A stretch of DNA of 34,509 nt, taken from DATJHM01 sp035493895 (GTDB lineage: Bacteria; Chloroflexota; Ktedonobacteria; Ktedonobacterales; Ktedonobacteraceae). Made by a program: the position numbers and the translations under genes. Below, in pieces: positions 18,801 to 25,736 of this stretch. The notes beneath the pieces were generated by a model. The model was not told the DNA's origin. It worked only from the letters and a program-made list of their open reading frames with translations, and searched no databases. The stretch lies in the NCBI GenBank assembly GCA_035493895.1, contig DATJHM010000342.1, positions 1 through 34,509 on the forward strand, given 5' to 3'. Numbering within the stretch: position 1 is the first letter of the stretch; every line of letters starts with the position of its first letter.

Positions 18801-18936
18801 GCTCCCCCATCACTCAGGGCCGCTTCCCGACGACGATGATAGCGTTCCTCCGGCGCAGGCCCCTGAGCCAGAAGACCCGCTACCGGCAAAACATGATGAT
18901 GATCACTTGCCACGCGCACGTAGAAAGAGGAAGTGA
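15889..18936 (+). CDS. Large membrane protein, probable degenerate tubulin-like partner with acidic repeat tail
   Basis: The 1015-residue protein opens with a strand-loop-helix-strand layout (RPSLIIFIDETGSQICEQL ... VALLQVDS) parallel to the neighbouring tubulin-like GTPase, but it has no GGGTGSG loop, so it probably does not hydrolyse GTP. Residues about 290-480 are helical. A Gly/Pro-rich linker precedes two close membrane helices at about 600-645, followed by a long helical region (650-800) and a soluble domain (about 800-905). The last 100 residues are an Asp-rich tandem repeat (units built on GSLPDDDD) closed by a basic tip (RARRKRK). ATG 15889 has AGGGG upstream. Homology to tubulin is inferred from layout only; a profile comparison would decide it. 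The membrane hairpin could anchor the GTPase filament. Confidence 0.65.
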   Translation: MRPRIDLRFRPSLIIFIDETGSQICEQLKLIARFTDFDPVLCQSVALLQVDSQTGQATPVPLGEEFADERTPKQEGPLEQIFEKALRDVQNRRRLQNIHDAGYPVPNPRTQIFLVGDAHSPELAKIHATVRHRLRRNRLGTLVCYVVNSYHMRQRSGPLGAGEVDVTLPLDNNAAYWIDRQVPNFCFLYEDLLAYPAPAFVNQEDSHYATAEGIFALLATSLTTEPFFEEQMRTGIPFHGYYESVGTLSTSLIAFPRNHVLEYCSARLGIALMEQWRHDLREQQITNDVRKNLQNNAIEAVRDIGQWIRDSQERPLANTEEEVSSKGKEAIPEPLRWPNLNILRSESRTQPGDPSTPVIASNMPAIPIHDQRRLHHNLEAATEDLFALFSSQDIEKSYHELKQRFASWTKLVLQRGNMAVEAYKEWDRAATQAWTTAGNRVNAEIKARINYLWANDENGIEMASVYVQELDDQLRRLINAQSRWREIHDAEYKQFLAVYERIAEGPWIVPEGTTSILNDPSGPGGGPATPKMGNVSLNSQTTVSGDANTGIVGGDGDGTPPSPVTSHQHLPPHEEQLAQQLEQRVTWYQNRIPPIATQTVVAFPFILALILTALVWLPVTLFSIALASAATTLLIGIAHFSFFQHHQKKVKLAKEELLNFYRRYYAHRSETREDRLRLLVTGPLRRDVLAIRERLDNMQNFINQTRDTFDADTRRAEQELFQSPASARDIFVANSERLQQSQHNTLEDFAGQITKLRMKEPVEEWHRNSPDLKRHMIQMFRQGNQSILSIDETEAQDLIRTFATDVTRAYFHGPLVELQYALDKRDTWREALDRVENPLYQAEVGIREPQFIFVCGQERDVTKGTSYIPAHAHPVRISDKHEWVLLVAFFRGGLPTTINPEVLFPTEDDLIAQLTPDDDDDIPSTGSLPDDDDALPSSGSLPDDDDIPSTGSLPDDDALPSSTSFADDDDALPHHSGPLPDDDDSVPPAQAPEPEDPLPAKHDDDHLPRARRKRK
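18637..18840 (+). repeat. In-frame tandem repeat encoding an Asp-rich tail
   Basis: Units of the type GGGTCACTCCCTGATGATGA alternate with ATTCCTTCTACA or GCGCTCCCCTCTTCA, giving a higher-order repeat of about 72 bp and the protein pattern IPSTGSLPDDDD / ALPSSGSLPDDDD. Repeat length is a multiple of three, so copy-number changes would keep the frame. Copies toward the 3' end are more diverged. Confidence 0.85.
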
Positions 18937-18943
18937 GATAGCT

Positions 18944-19864
18944 ATGCAAGATCCACAGATCATGGTGAATCAACAAAACGCAGCTCTGCAAAATCCACCA
19001 CTCGTGGCGAATCAACAAAATAACGCGGGCGCTCTCCCTATCATTGCCCCCAACCGGAGGGGCTGGTATCCTCGCTGGTGGCTGCTGGCCGCACTCACCT
19101 GTAGCATCGTGGTCATCGTCCTGGCTCTGCTCTGGACGCCAGTCATCTGTAAGGGGCTGTCGCAGCCTGGAATCTGCCAGTTTCCCGATCTTTTTTATCC
19201 GCTCCAGGTTGCAATCATCTGGCTCTTTTTCCTTGCTTTATGGTGGCCCTTCATGGCGTTCGGTATTCCTCTGGTCGAAATACCCGCTGGGAGCGAGAAC
19301 GTGATCGGAGAGGCTGCGCGTCGGATGACGGAGTTTGGTGCATTGCGCCCGATGATCCTGATCCAGGGACTCATTGCCTTCATCATCATCAACGTCATGT
19401 GGTGGCTCGACAAATCGCCGCCCATTGCCTTCGCGCTCCTGGGGATGATCGTCTTTCTCGCCCATTGTAGCGAGACTTACCACACCCGGGCGGAAAACCG
19501 ACGAAACTACCTGATAGGCTATGGGGTGATCGCCCTCTTCCTGTTTGTCATGCAGGCCACCCTGAAACGTGGGTTTTTCGCGGCCAACCGGCCACCAGAC
19601 GAATGGCCTCTTCTATGGGTAGAGACATTACTGATGCTGGCGGCCATCCTTGTGGGAGTCTTCGCCATTCTTCGACGTGGACGCCAGCCAACACAACTCA
19701 CAGCACAGCAAGCATACGACCAGGGCATAGACAATATGGCTACACCAGGCAATATTCTACGCACAGCCTGGCCGTTCAGGCGTCTGTTCCCTCCCCGACC
19801 CCCTGCCGCCGCCAATCAAAATCAGCAGCCACCTGTGGGCAATCCCGATCCGGGTGCCCCCTAG
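18944..19864 (+). CDS. Six-helix integral membrane protein of unknown function
   Basis: A polar, Gln/Asn-rich start (about 40 residues) is followed by six hydrophobic helices at roughly 44-66, 82-104, 128-150, 156-172, 186-206 and 224-246, and a Pro/Gln-rich cytoplasmic tail. I see no transporter or enzyme motif. The start at ATG 18944 has GAGG about 13 bases upstream and begins 7 bp after the previous stop; the frame runs farther upstream only through the repeat tail of that gene. Its place between the tubulin-like pair and the HORMA-like gene suggests a membrane subunit of the same complex, perhaps the dock that links the vWA protein to the cytoplasmic parts. Confidence 0.75.
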   Translation: MQDPQIMVNQQNAALQNPPLVANQQNNAGALPIIAPNRRGWYPRWWLLAALTCSIVVIVLALLWTPVICKGLSQPGICQFPDLFYPLQVAIIWLFFLALWWPFMAFGIPLVEIPAGSENVIGEAARRMTEFGALRPMILIQGLIAFIIINVMWWLDKSPPIAFALLGMIVFLAHCSETYHTRAENRRNYLIGYGVIALFLFVMQATLKRGFFAANRPPDEWPLLWVETLLMLAAILVGVFAILRRGRQPTQLTAQQAYDQGIDNMATPGNILRTAWPFRRLFPPRPPAAANQNQQPPVGNPDPGAP

Positions 19865-19888
19865 CCAAGAAGAGATGAGAGGGTGAAC

Positions 19889-20533
19889 ATGACCACATCG
19901 GGCTCACAAACTGAAACATACGACACCACAGCCTCCACCACTGAGGCCACTGTCACGCCGCGCGTCATGACGCAAACGGAACAGATTGCCCGCTACTTTA
20001 CGGACGACCTGACGCAATTCGTACACATTGCCAATCTCGATCTTGCGCATGAGCTGGAGATACCAGCAGAGGAGGCGGGCGACACCCAGGAGATCATTGA
20101 AATGCTCTTCGATGACCTGAGCCATATGTTGCGCGAAGGCTTAATCACCGGCATTCATCTGCTCCTGAGTGAGCCGCGCGTCGACGCCAATACGGGTGCC
20201 TATCCACTGCGCTATCACGCACTCTATACGATTAACCAACCCGCCGTAGCACAGCGCAGCTTAAAGGCGCAACGCTTCGGCGGCAGCATCGAGCCACCTG
20301 ATCGCGTCTGGGTAGGCGCGCGTTTCGCCCTGCTGATCGACTGGAATAAATCTGCGGACAGACGCCGCCTGCAAGTGCGACGTCCCGAATATCTTTTTGA
20401 CTGGGTTCCAGAACAAACACGTTTTGACGCAACCAGTCTGGTTCGTTATCGCGAAGGGGGCCTTACCTCCAACGGCGCAGAAGTCGTACGCAGAGTAGAA
20501 GCACGCTCTCCCGGGTACAAATCTCGCAAGTAA
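19889..20533 (+). CDS. Putative bacterial HORMA-domain protein
   Basis: The protein is 214 residues long, with about 30 Thr/Ser-rich residues first. It then shows the layout I know from bacterial HORMA domains: a helix in which an aromatic 'YFTDDLTQF' precedes a run of acidic residues, a helix LFDDLSHMLREGLITGIHLLL leading into a strand, then RYHALYTIN, a Pro-rich loop and a C-terminal RYREGGLTSNGAEV segment resembling the 'GLTSSG' end of family members (the safety-belt region). The relation is by eye, without a catalytic motif to confirm it. HORMA proteins close around a peptide from a partner and are reset by the AAA ATPase TRIP13/Pch2; a TRIP13-like ATPase is encoded later in the same operon (25737). 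ATG 19889 has GAGAGGG six bases upstream. If not HORMA, it is an unknown soluble protein. Confidence 0.5.
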   Translation: MTTSGSQTETYDTTASTTEATVTPRVMTQTEQIARYFTDDLTQFVHIANLDLAHELEIPAEEAGDTQEIIEMLFDDLSHMLREGLITGIHLLLSEPRVDANTGAYPLRYHALYTINQPAVAQRSLKAQRFGGSIEPPDRVWVGARFALLIDWNKSADRRRLQVRRPEYLFDWVPEQTRFDATSLVRYREGGLTSNGAEVVRRVEARSPGYKSRK

Positions 20534-20550
20534 CGAAAAGAGACGGATAC

Positions 20551-21375
20551 GTGAATAACAGTAAGCGTACAATTATCATCTATATTCAACCCAAACAGGG
20601 AGGCCTGATCACCGCAATGGAGCTGGACGTCACCGCCATAGAGACAGAGATGCTGAAAGCGCGCGATGGTGCTTCCTCGGACGAAATAGCGGCGCGTGAG
20701 ATCGCAAGACAGATTCGCAAGAAGTTCCCGGAAGTGAAACCTGAAAATCATATGCGGCAACTGTCGATGTTTATGCGACGGATGAGCAATATTGCAGTCT
20801 TCAACGGCGTGGTTTTGTCCCTGGATGGCAGGATTAACGATGGCAGCGACGTCAGCGACAAGCTCAAAACACTGACAGAGGAAATTCAGCGTCTGAGGCA
20901 GGCTCATTCCCAGGAACGCCGCGCAAAAGAAGCGCTCCAATTGCAATATCAGAGTCTGAAACGCTTCGAGGGCCTCTACAAAAGCGCAAATCAAGATCTC
21001 ACAGAGCTGCGCTCTCGCCTCCAACACGCCGAGGAGGAGGCGCAGCGCGTAAGAAGAGCCGCTCTGCAAGCTCGCGATAGAGAAATGGAAGCAATTCAGC
21101 AGGTAAGCGCCATGGAAATACGCCTGCAAGTAGCTGAGCAAAAATTGGCCGAACAAAAACCGCAGGAGCGTCCTGCCGGACCACGTAACGAGAAAGAGCT
21201 GGGAGATCTGCGCCGGAAACTCAAAAATGCGCAGGACGCCGAACAGCAATTGCGCGATACGGTATTTTCACTCGAACAGGAAAATACCGTTTTGCGCGAA
21301 GAACTACAAAAACTGGCCGAAGGGACCAGCACATCCGCGCCAATGGCGGAAGAACTGGACCCTTATGCATTATAA
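20551..21375 (+). CDS. Coiled-coil protein of unknown function
   Basis: An N-terminal globular part of about 100 residues starts with a beta strand (TIIIYIQPKQGG) and continues as helices. From about residue 105 to 255 the sequence is a long charged heptad-type coiled coil rich in Glu, Arg, Gln and Ala. The tail is acidic (EELDPYAL). It has no membrane segment and no known domain that I recognise. The start GTG 20551 follows the HORMA-like gene by 17 bp; a later in-frame ATG at 20617 with GGGAGG upstream is an alternative that would lose the first strand. It may be a structural rod or adaptor, such as a partner for the HORMA-like protein. Confidence 0.75.
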   Translation: MNNSKRTIIIYIQPKQGGLITAMELDVTAIETEMLKARDGASSDEIAAREIARQIRKKFPEVKPENHMRQLSMFMRRMSNIAVFNGVVLSLDGRINDGSDVSDKLKTLTEEIQRLRQAHSQERRAKEALQLQYQSLKRFEGLYKSANQDLTELRSRLQHAEEEAQRVRRAALQARDREMEAIQQVSAMEIRLQVAEQKLAEQKPQERPAGPRNEKELGDLRRKLKNAQDAEQQLRDTVFSLEQENTVLREELQKLAEGTSTSAPMAEELDPYAL

Positions 21376-21422
21376 ACCCTTCAACATTGATTGTAAGGCT
21401 AGCACGAAACGAGGTGCGAACA

Positions 21423-21635
21423 ATGGCATCACAACAGGGAGAACGGCTCATACCGGCCCTACCGCCGGGTGAATTTGTCGATAAGCCGGAGGAGATTGAT
21501 CGTTTTATCATACGCCTCTCACCGGATGGCACGCTCTTCTTTAAAGGGAGCCGCGCACGCATCCAGGAGTTTCTCCAGCGGTGCGCCCAGGCAGAGCTGG
21601 ATATTCAGGTTGACCACGTCTCTTTATGTGGGTAA
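21423..21635 (+). CDS. Small conserved-looking protein (70 residues)
   Basis: ATG 21423 has GAGGTG nine bases upstream. The sequence combines a Pro-rich start, an acidic patch (DKPEEIDRF), a short beta pair (FIIRLSPDGTLFFKG) and a helix with one or two Cys residues. I recognise no family. It is 47 bp after the coiled-coil gene and overlaps the start of the AAA gene by 10 bp, so coupled translation is likely. Its size and position suggest an adaptor of the AAA ATPase that follows. Confidence 0.6.
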   Translation: MASQQGERLIPALPPGEFVDKPEEIDRFIIRLSPDGTLFFKGSRARIQEFLQRCAQAELDIQVDHVSLCG

Positions 21636-23857
21636 TCGTGGAAAGGCTGGCAGGAGTGAATTATAACTATAACAGTGACTATGGAGCAGACCAGGCAGTA
21701 AAACCTTCCTGGGTTGAAGATCTGAGTACGTTTTATGAAGGGCGCATCGCCCGGCAATTTGTCCTGCACTTTAATATTACCGACTTTGTCATCGATACCA
21801 ATGAACGTCAGGAGCGCAGAAAAGGCGAATACGAACGCATGGGGGAGATGGTCGGGCTCGCAGATGGGCAACAACCCCTGACCATGCGCGAATATCTGCA
21901 CCGTCTGCTCTTCAGCGATTTCGCCTGTCAGGCAGTCTATACCTACTCGCTGGCCGGTGGCCTGATCGCCGATGATCGACCGCCCCCGAGTCAGCTCGCG
22001 AATTATCCACTGGCGAACTCTCCGCTGGCACAGGGAATTCCCCGCAACAGTACCGCCTTAAAGTTGTTGCACGACGCCTCGAAAACCTTACAGGTCAACA
22101 CACACATGCGCAAACAGCGAGGTGAGCCCCAGGAGGGACAGGAGGTTGAACTTCCCGACGATATTGCCGAAAACTTTAAACTACTGGGCCATCTCCTGCG
22201 CCAGCCCTATTACGCGCCACAGAGCAATCCCGCGCAAGGGCAAAATCGCCAGGAGACCCCTGTCGCCGTGATTATCGACTACGCGGAGAAGCTCATTCCC
22301 TATCAACTGGGCGAGGGGCAGGGCGATCGCGAGCAATTGCAGGCATTAGAGGTCGTACAACGCTGGGCACTTGACCCGCTCATTCGCAAGACCAAAAATC
22401 TCGTCATTCTCCTCACCACCAATCTCGGACTCATTCCCAGCGCCGTCTACGCCGAAGGCAGCGGATGCCGGGCGATCCGCCTCCCCCTCCCCACCTCAGG
22501 AGAGCGCGAAGCATACATCTTTTTCTCGATGACCCGAGGGCGTCCCCGCTTTGTCCCTATCGATAAACAATTTGGGAGCGATCCACGCGAACAGGCTCGC
22601 CGTCTCGCGCGCGCCACGCAGGGTATGCGCCTGACCGATATCGACAATATGAGCCGCCGCGTCATTGTGGAATACCGCAAACGCAAAAGACAACGGCCAG
22701 ATCAGCAGGATAATGGGCCGCTCCTCCTCGCAGACGATGTCCAGCGGGTCAAGGCTGAGGTCATTGATGCGCAAAGCGCTCAGTTGCTGGAAGTCGTGCC
22801 ACCTGAACGTGGCTTCGGAGACATTGGCGGACTGGAGGAACTCAAAATCTACCTGAAAAAACGCACTATACTCATGAGCAAGGGCAATCGTTCTCCACTC
22901 GTGCCCAGTGGTCTCCTGCTCGCTGGCCCTCCGGGAACGGGGAAGACGATTATCGCTGAGGCTCTGGCAAAAGAGAGCGGCTTCAATCTCGTCAAGATGC
23001 GCAATATTCAGGATAAATGGGTTGGCAGTTCCGAGCGCAATCTGGATATGGTACTCAATCTGCTCAAAGATCTGCATCCGGTCGTTGTGTTTATCGACGA
23101 AATCGATCAGGCCATGGGCAGGCGCGATACAGGGCAAAGCGGCGATAGCGGCGTCGGCGCACGTATGTTTGCACGCATCCTGGAAGAGATGAGCAATGCC
23201 GAAAATCGGGGGCGCATCCTCTGGGTTGCAGCCACCAATCGAGCTGATATTATCGACGCTGCCTTGCTTCGCCGCTTTGATCGTGTTGTCCCGCTCCTGA
23301 CGCCAGATCTCCACGAGTCCTGTCGCATCTTCGCAACCATCATTACCTTTATTGCCAGACAAAGTGGCGGTATTCTGCCCATTACGTATGGGGAAGATCT
23401 GAAGCAGAGCGGGAAAAAAGATAATCTGGGGCGTCCAGACCCAACGCAGGACGATCTCTCGAAGTTTAAAGCAGTAGCTGAGATTACCACTGAGCGTGGA
23501 CTGACCGGAGCGGCAATCGAAATCGTGGTACGGCGCGCCATCGAGCTCGCGTACGAAGAGAAGTATGAAAAGAATGTCGATGGACTGCCTGACGACGCTC
23601 CGGCTGTTATCGAGTCGAAACATCTCATGCAAGCCGTGAACGACTTCAAGCCGAATTTCAGCCGCGACGAATACGATTTCCAGAGCCTGCTTGCATTGCG
23701 CGCCTGCAACTTCCATTCGGTCATTCCAACCCTGCCAGAAACAGGCGTCTACCAGCGTATTCAAGATCCAAATTCCAGACATATCGACCCGAAACAGCTC
23801 GAAATGGAGATCCAGAACCTTTCGCAGCGCATCAGTGGGTCGCCAACACGAGGATAA
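21626..23857 (+). CDS. Two-domain AAA ATPase, N-terminal domain degenerate
   Basis: The C-terminal AAA module (about residues 395-640) is complete: Walker A GPPGTGKT at 434-441, Walker B VVVFIDEID with D491-E492, sensor region WVAATNRADIID and arginine residues in ALLRRFDR. It is close in style to FtsH and Cdc48 modules. The first part (about 20-330) also looks like an AAA fold, with a Walker B-like VAVIIDYAEKLIP near 213-225 and a sensor-like LVILLTTN, but I find no Walker A, so it should not hydrolyse ATP. Such proteins use ATP to remodel or unfold partners. The start is uncertain: ATG 21626 overlaps the small gene, while GTG 21656 has GGAAAGG nine bases upstream and would avoid the overlap. 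No protease motif (HEXXH) follows, so it is not an FtsH protease. Confidence 0.87.
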   Translation: MWVIVERLAGVNYNYNSDYGADQAVKPSWVEDLSTFYEGRIARQFVLHFNITDFVIDTNERQERRKGEYERMGEMVGLADGQQPLTMREYLHRLLFSDFACQAVYTYSLAGGLIADDRPPPSQLANYPLANSPLAQGIPRNSTALKLLHDASKTLQVNTHMRKQRGEPQEGQEVELPDDIAENFKLLGHLLRQPYYAPQSNPAQGQNRQETPVAVIIDYAEKLIPYQLGEGQGDREQLQALEVVQRWALDPLIRKTKNLVILLTTNLGLIPSAVYAEGSGCRAIRLPLPTSGEREAYIFFSMTRGRPRFVPIDKQFGSDPREQARRLARATQGMRLTDIDNMSRRVIVEYRKRKRQRPDQQDNGPLLLADDVQRVKAEVIDAQSAQLLEVVPPERGFGDIGGLEELKIYLKKRTILMSKGNRSPLVPSGLLLAGPPGTGKTIIAEALAKESGFNLVKMRNIQDKWVGSSERNLDMVLNLLKDLHPVVVFIDEIDQAMGRRDTGQSGDSGVGARMFARILEEMSNAENRGRILWVAATNRADIIDAALLRRFDRVVPLLTPDLHESCRIFATIITFIARQSGGILPITYGEDLKQSGKKDNLGRPDPTQDDLSKFKAVAEITTERGLTGAAIEIVVRRAIELAYEEKYEKNVDGLPDDAPAVIESKHLMQAVNDFKPNFSRDEYDFQSLLALRACNFHSVIPTLPETGVYQRIQDPNSRHIDPKQLEMEIQNLSQRISGSPTRG

Positions 23858-23891
23858 ACAGACAAACAGGCATAAGAAAGGAGATACTCTC

Positions 23892-25676
23892 ATGAGTACA
23901 GTCGGAGCGGGTACAGTAGCTGTTGGAGCTGGGGGATTAGCGGCGATGGCCGTGGTGGGCGTAGTCGCCGGAGCAGGCATCGTGATTGCCAAAGGTATTA
24001 TGTGGTGTGGCGAAAAGATAGACGAGAATTACCAGCAAGCCTGCAAGGAGTGGACCGATCTTGCCAATGCCAGCCGAGCGCAAAGTCGCGCCAATGTAGA
24101 GGATGTGAGCACCTATCTGAACTCGCAACTCGAATTTCTCTCGGTCAGCGAGTTTGCCACGGCTCCCCAGAATACCCGGGCCTCTGTCAGCCAGCAGGAG
24201 CTTGATCGCGCCATCTCCCTGGCAAAAGCGGCCCTGACCGATAGCAACCAGATCCAGGGCAACAAAGCTGAGACCGAACGCAAACTTCAGGCCTCTCGTC
24301 TGCGCGCCGAGATTAAGGCAGGACGCGGCACGTTACCGGCGACGATCATTGCCGAGGCCGAAGCAGCCTTACACGGCACAACCCGCGAGATTGCCAGCAT
24401 GCTGAAACGGCTGGAGGATGCCTGGAACACACTCAATAACGCCCCGGCCCAACAGGCGCATACCATTCTACAGACACAACAGCTCCTGACGCTGATTTCC
24501 ACCAGACTCAGAGCCATTGATGGCATCATGCGCGATAGTGGCGCGACCCGCAATCTTGACTATCAAAGACGACTTCGCCAGCTTGAGAACCAGGTCATCG
24601 AAGCGCGTGATGAGCTCAATGTTAGTCCAGGACAGGCCTACGCTCAGGCAACGCGCACGCAGCGCGACACCGATACGCTGCTAGGCGAAGTCTCCAGCCA
24701 TGCCCACAGAGCCTGGAATGCGCAGAGCACTCAGATCAATCAACAGCTTGGCACGCTGCAAGCTCTCTCAACCATGCTTCAAGAAGCTGAGGCTATCCAG
24801 CTCGCGGACGCACAACGTCTGGCAGGTCTGCGTCAGCGCATCGCCCTCTTTCAGCAAAGAGCAAACCTCCTCCTTCAGCGTACCAGCCAGCAGATGCAGG
24901 ACGATTTGACGCGCCTCACCACTGGCGTTGAGCTGCTGAGACAGGAGGTATTCACGCTGGTCAAAAGCGGTCAGCAGCAAACGATCGCCACGCTCATTCA
25001 AACGACGCTCAACGAACTCGGGTTCACCTCAGAGATTGGCGAGGCTCCCGAGATCACGCGCAACGGCGAGGTTACGCGTGTCGAGGTCATGGCTTCGCGC
25101 GAAAAAACGACTGGCGAGCGCGAAGACCGGCTCATCACCTTTGACATCTCACGCGAGGGCCGCGTTTCGTACGATCTGGCAGGCTATGTCGGCAAGACCT
25201 GCCTCGCTGATGCCAACAAAATCTTCGCTGCCCTGCACAAAAAAGGCGTCTATCTGATGAACGAGCAGGCAATGGATGAACTGCATCGTCTGCCCGCCGA
25301 AAATCTGGTCGCGGAGATTATGCAGCAGGAGCGTTTCAAGCTGACGCTGAACCAAAACAAAACGCAGGCGGAGATGGCGGAGAATCTGAAGGGCGTTCTG
25401 GAGGATATGGGCTATCCCAATATTCGCGTCAGCTCTATCGGCGGCTCCATTGAACTGGAGGCGTTCGAAGGCAACATGGGCTATCGCGTCATTATGTCGC
25501 CTGAAGGCGAGGTGCAGATCTTGAAAGACGCCAGCCAGACGGACATCAGCGAGGACCAGCACGATTCTGTCGCCGCCGCCTCGCGCACCGTTCAGGAACA
25601 GTCTCAGGAACAAACCGTTAAAAAGCGCAGCCGCGCATTTATGGCTTCGCGCAAGGGTCGTCTGCTCTCTCAATAG
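23892..25676 (+). CDS. Membrane-anchored helical protein with Gly/Ala-rich N-terminal segment
   Basis: ATG 23892 has AAAGGAGA eight bases upstream. Residues 1-38 are almost all small or hydrophobic (VGAGTVAVGAGGLAAMAVVG), a glycine-zipper-like membrane segment of the kind found in pore- or bundle-forming peptides. Residues about 45-400 are helical, Gln/Ala/Arg/Glu-rich and probably coiled coil. A folded domain follows (about 370-560) with beta strands, for example EVMASREKT, LITFDI and IRVSSIGGSIELEAFEG. I recognise no family. It is 34 bp after the first AAA gene and 60 bp before the second, so it could be a substrate or scaffold of the two ATPases. Confidence 0.75.
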   Translation: MSTVGAGTVAVGAGGLAAMAVVGVVAGAGIVIAKGIMWCGEKIDENYQQACKEWTDLANASRAQSRANVEDVSTYLNSQLEFLSVSEFATAPQNTRASVSQQELDRAISLAKAALTDSNQIQGNKAETERKLQASRLRAEIKAGRGTLPATIIAEAEAALHGTTREIASMLKRLEDAWNTLNNAPAQQAHTILQTQQLLTLISTRLRAIDGIMRDSGATRNLDYQRRLRQLENQVIEARDELNVSPGQAYAQATRTQRDTDTLLGEVSSHAHRAWNAQSTQINQQLGTLQALSTMLQEAEAIQLADAQRLAGLRQRIALFQQRANLLLQRTSQQMQDDLTRLTTGVELLRQEVFTLVKSGQQQTIATLIQTTLNELGFTSEIGEAPEITRNGEVTRVEVMASREKTTGEREDRLITFDISREGRVSYDLAGYVGKTCLADANKIFAALHKKGVYLMNEQAMDELHRLPAENLVAEIMQQERFKLTLNQNKTQAEMAENLKGVLEDMGYPNIRVSSIGGSIELEAFEGNMGYRVIMSPEGEVQILKDASQTDISEDQHDSVAAASRTVQEQSQEQTVKKRSRAFMASRKGRLLSQ

Positions 25677-25736
25677 CGAGAGGGGAGACGGTTCGTATTC
25701 GCAGTTCAAAAGAGAAAGAAATCGAGAATGTAAACG

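Noticed and set aside
18637..18840. CRISPR-like regular repeat
   Set aside because: Units are coding, directly adjacent, in frame and without unique spacers.
18638..18943. In-frame 5' extension of the six-helix protein (Met-rich repeats)
   Set aside because: It is the acidic repeat tail of the previous gene read in another frame; ATG 18944 fits the gene spacing.
21626..23857. FtsH protease
   Set aside because: The AAA module resembles FtsH but there is no HEXXH zinc protease domain and no N-terminal membrane helices.
22496..23992. 498-codon open frame on the minus strand
   Set aside because: It lies wholly opposite the AAA ATPase gene with intact Walker motifs and a clear frame; its own product has no recognisable motif and the start lacks a ribosome site.
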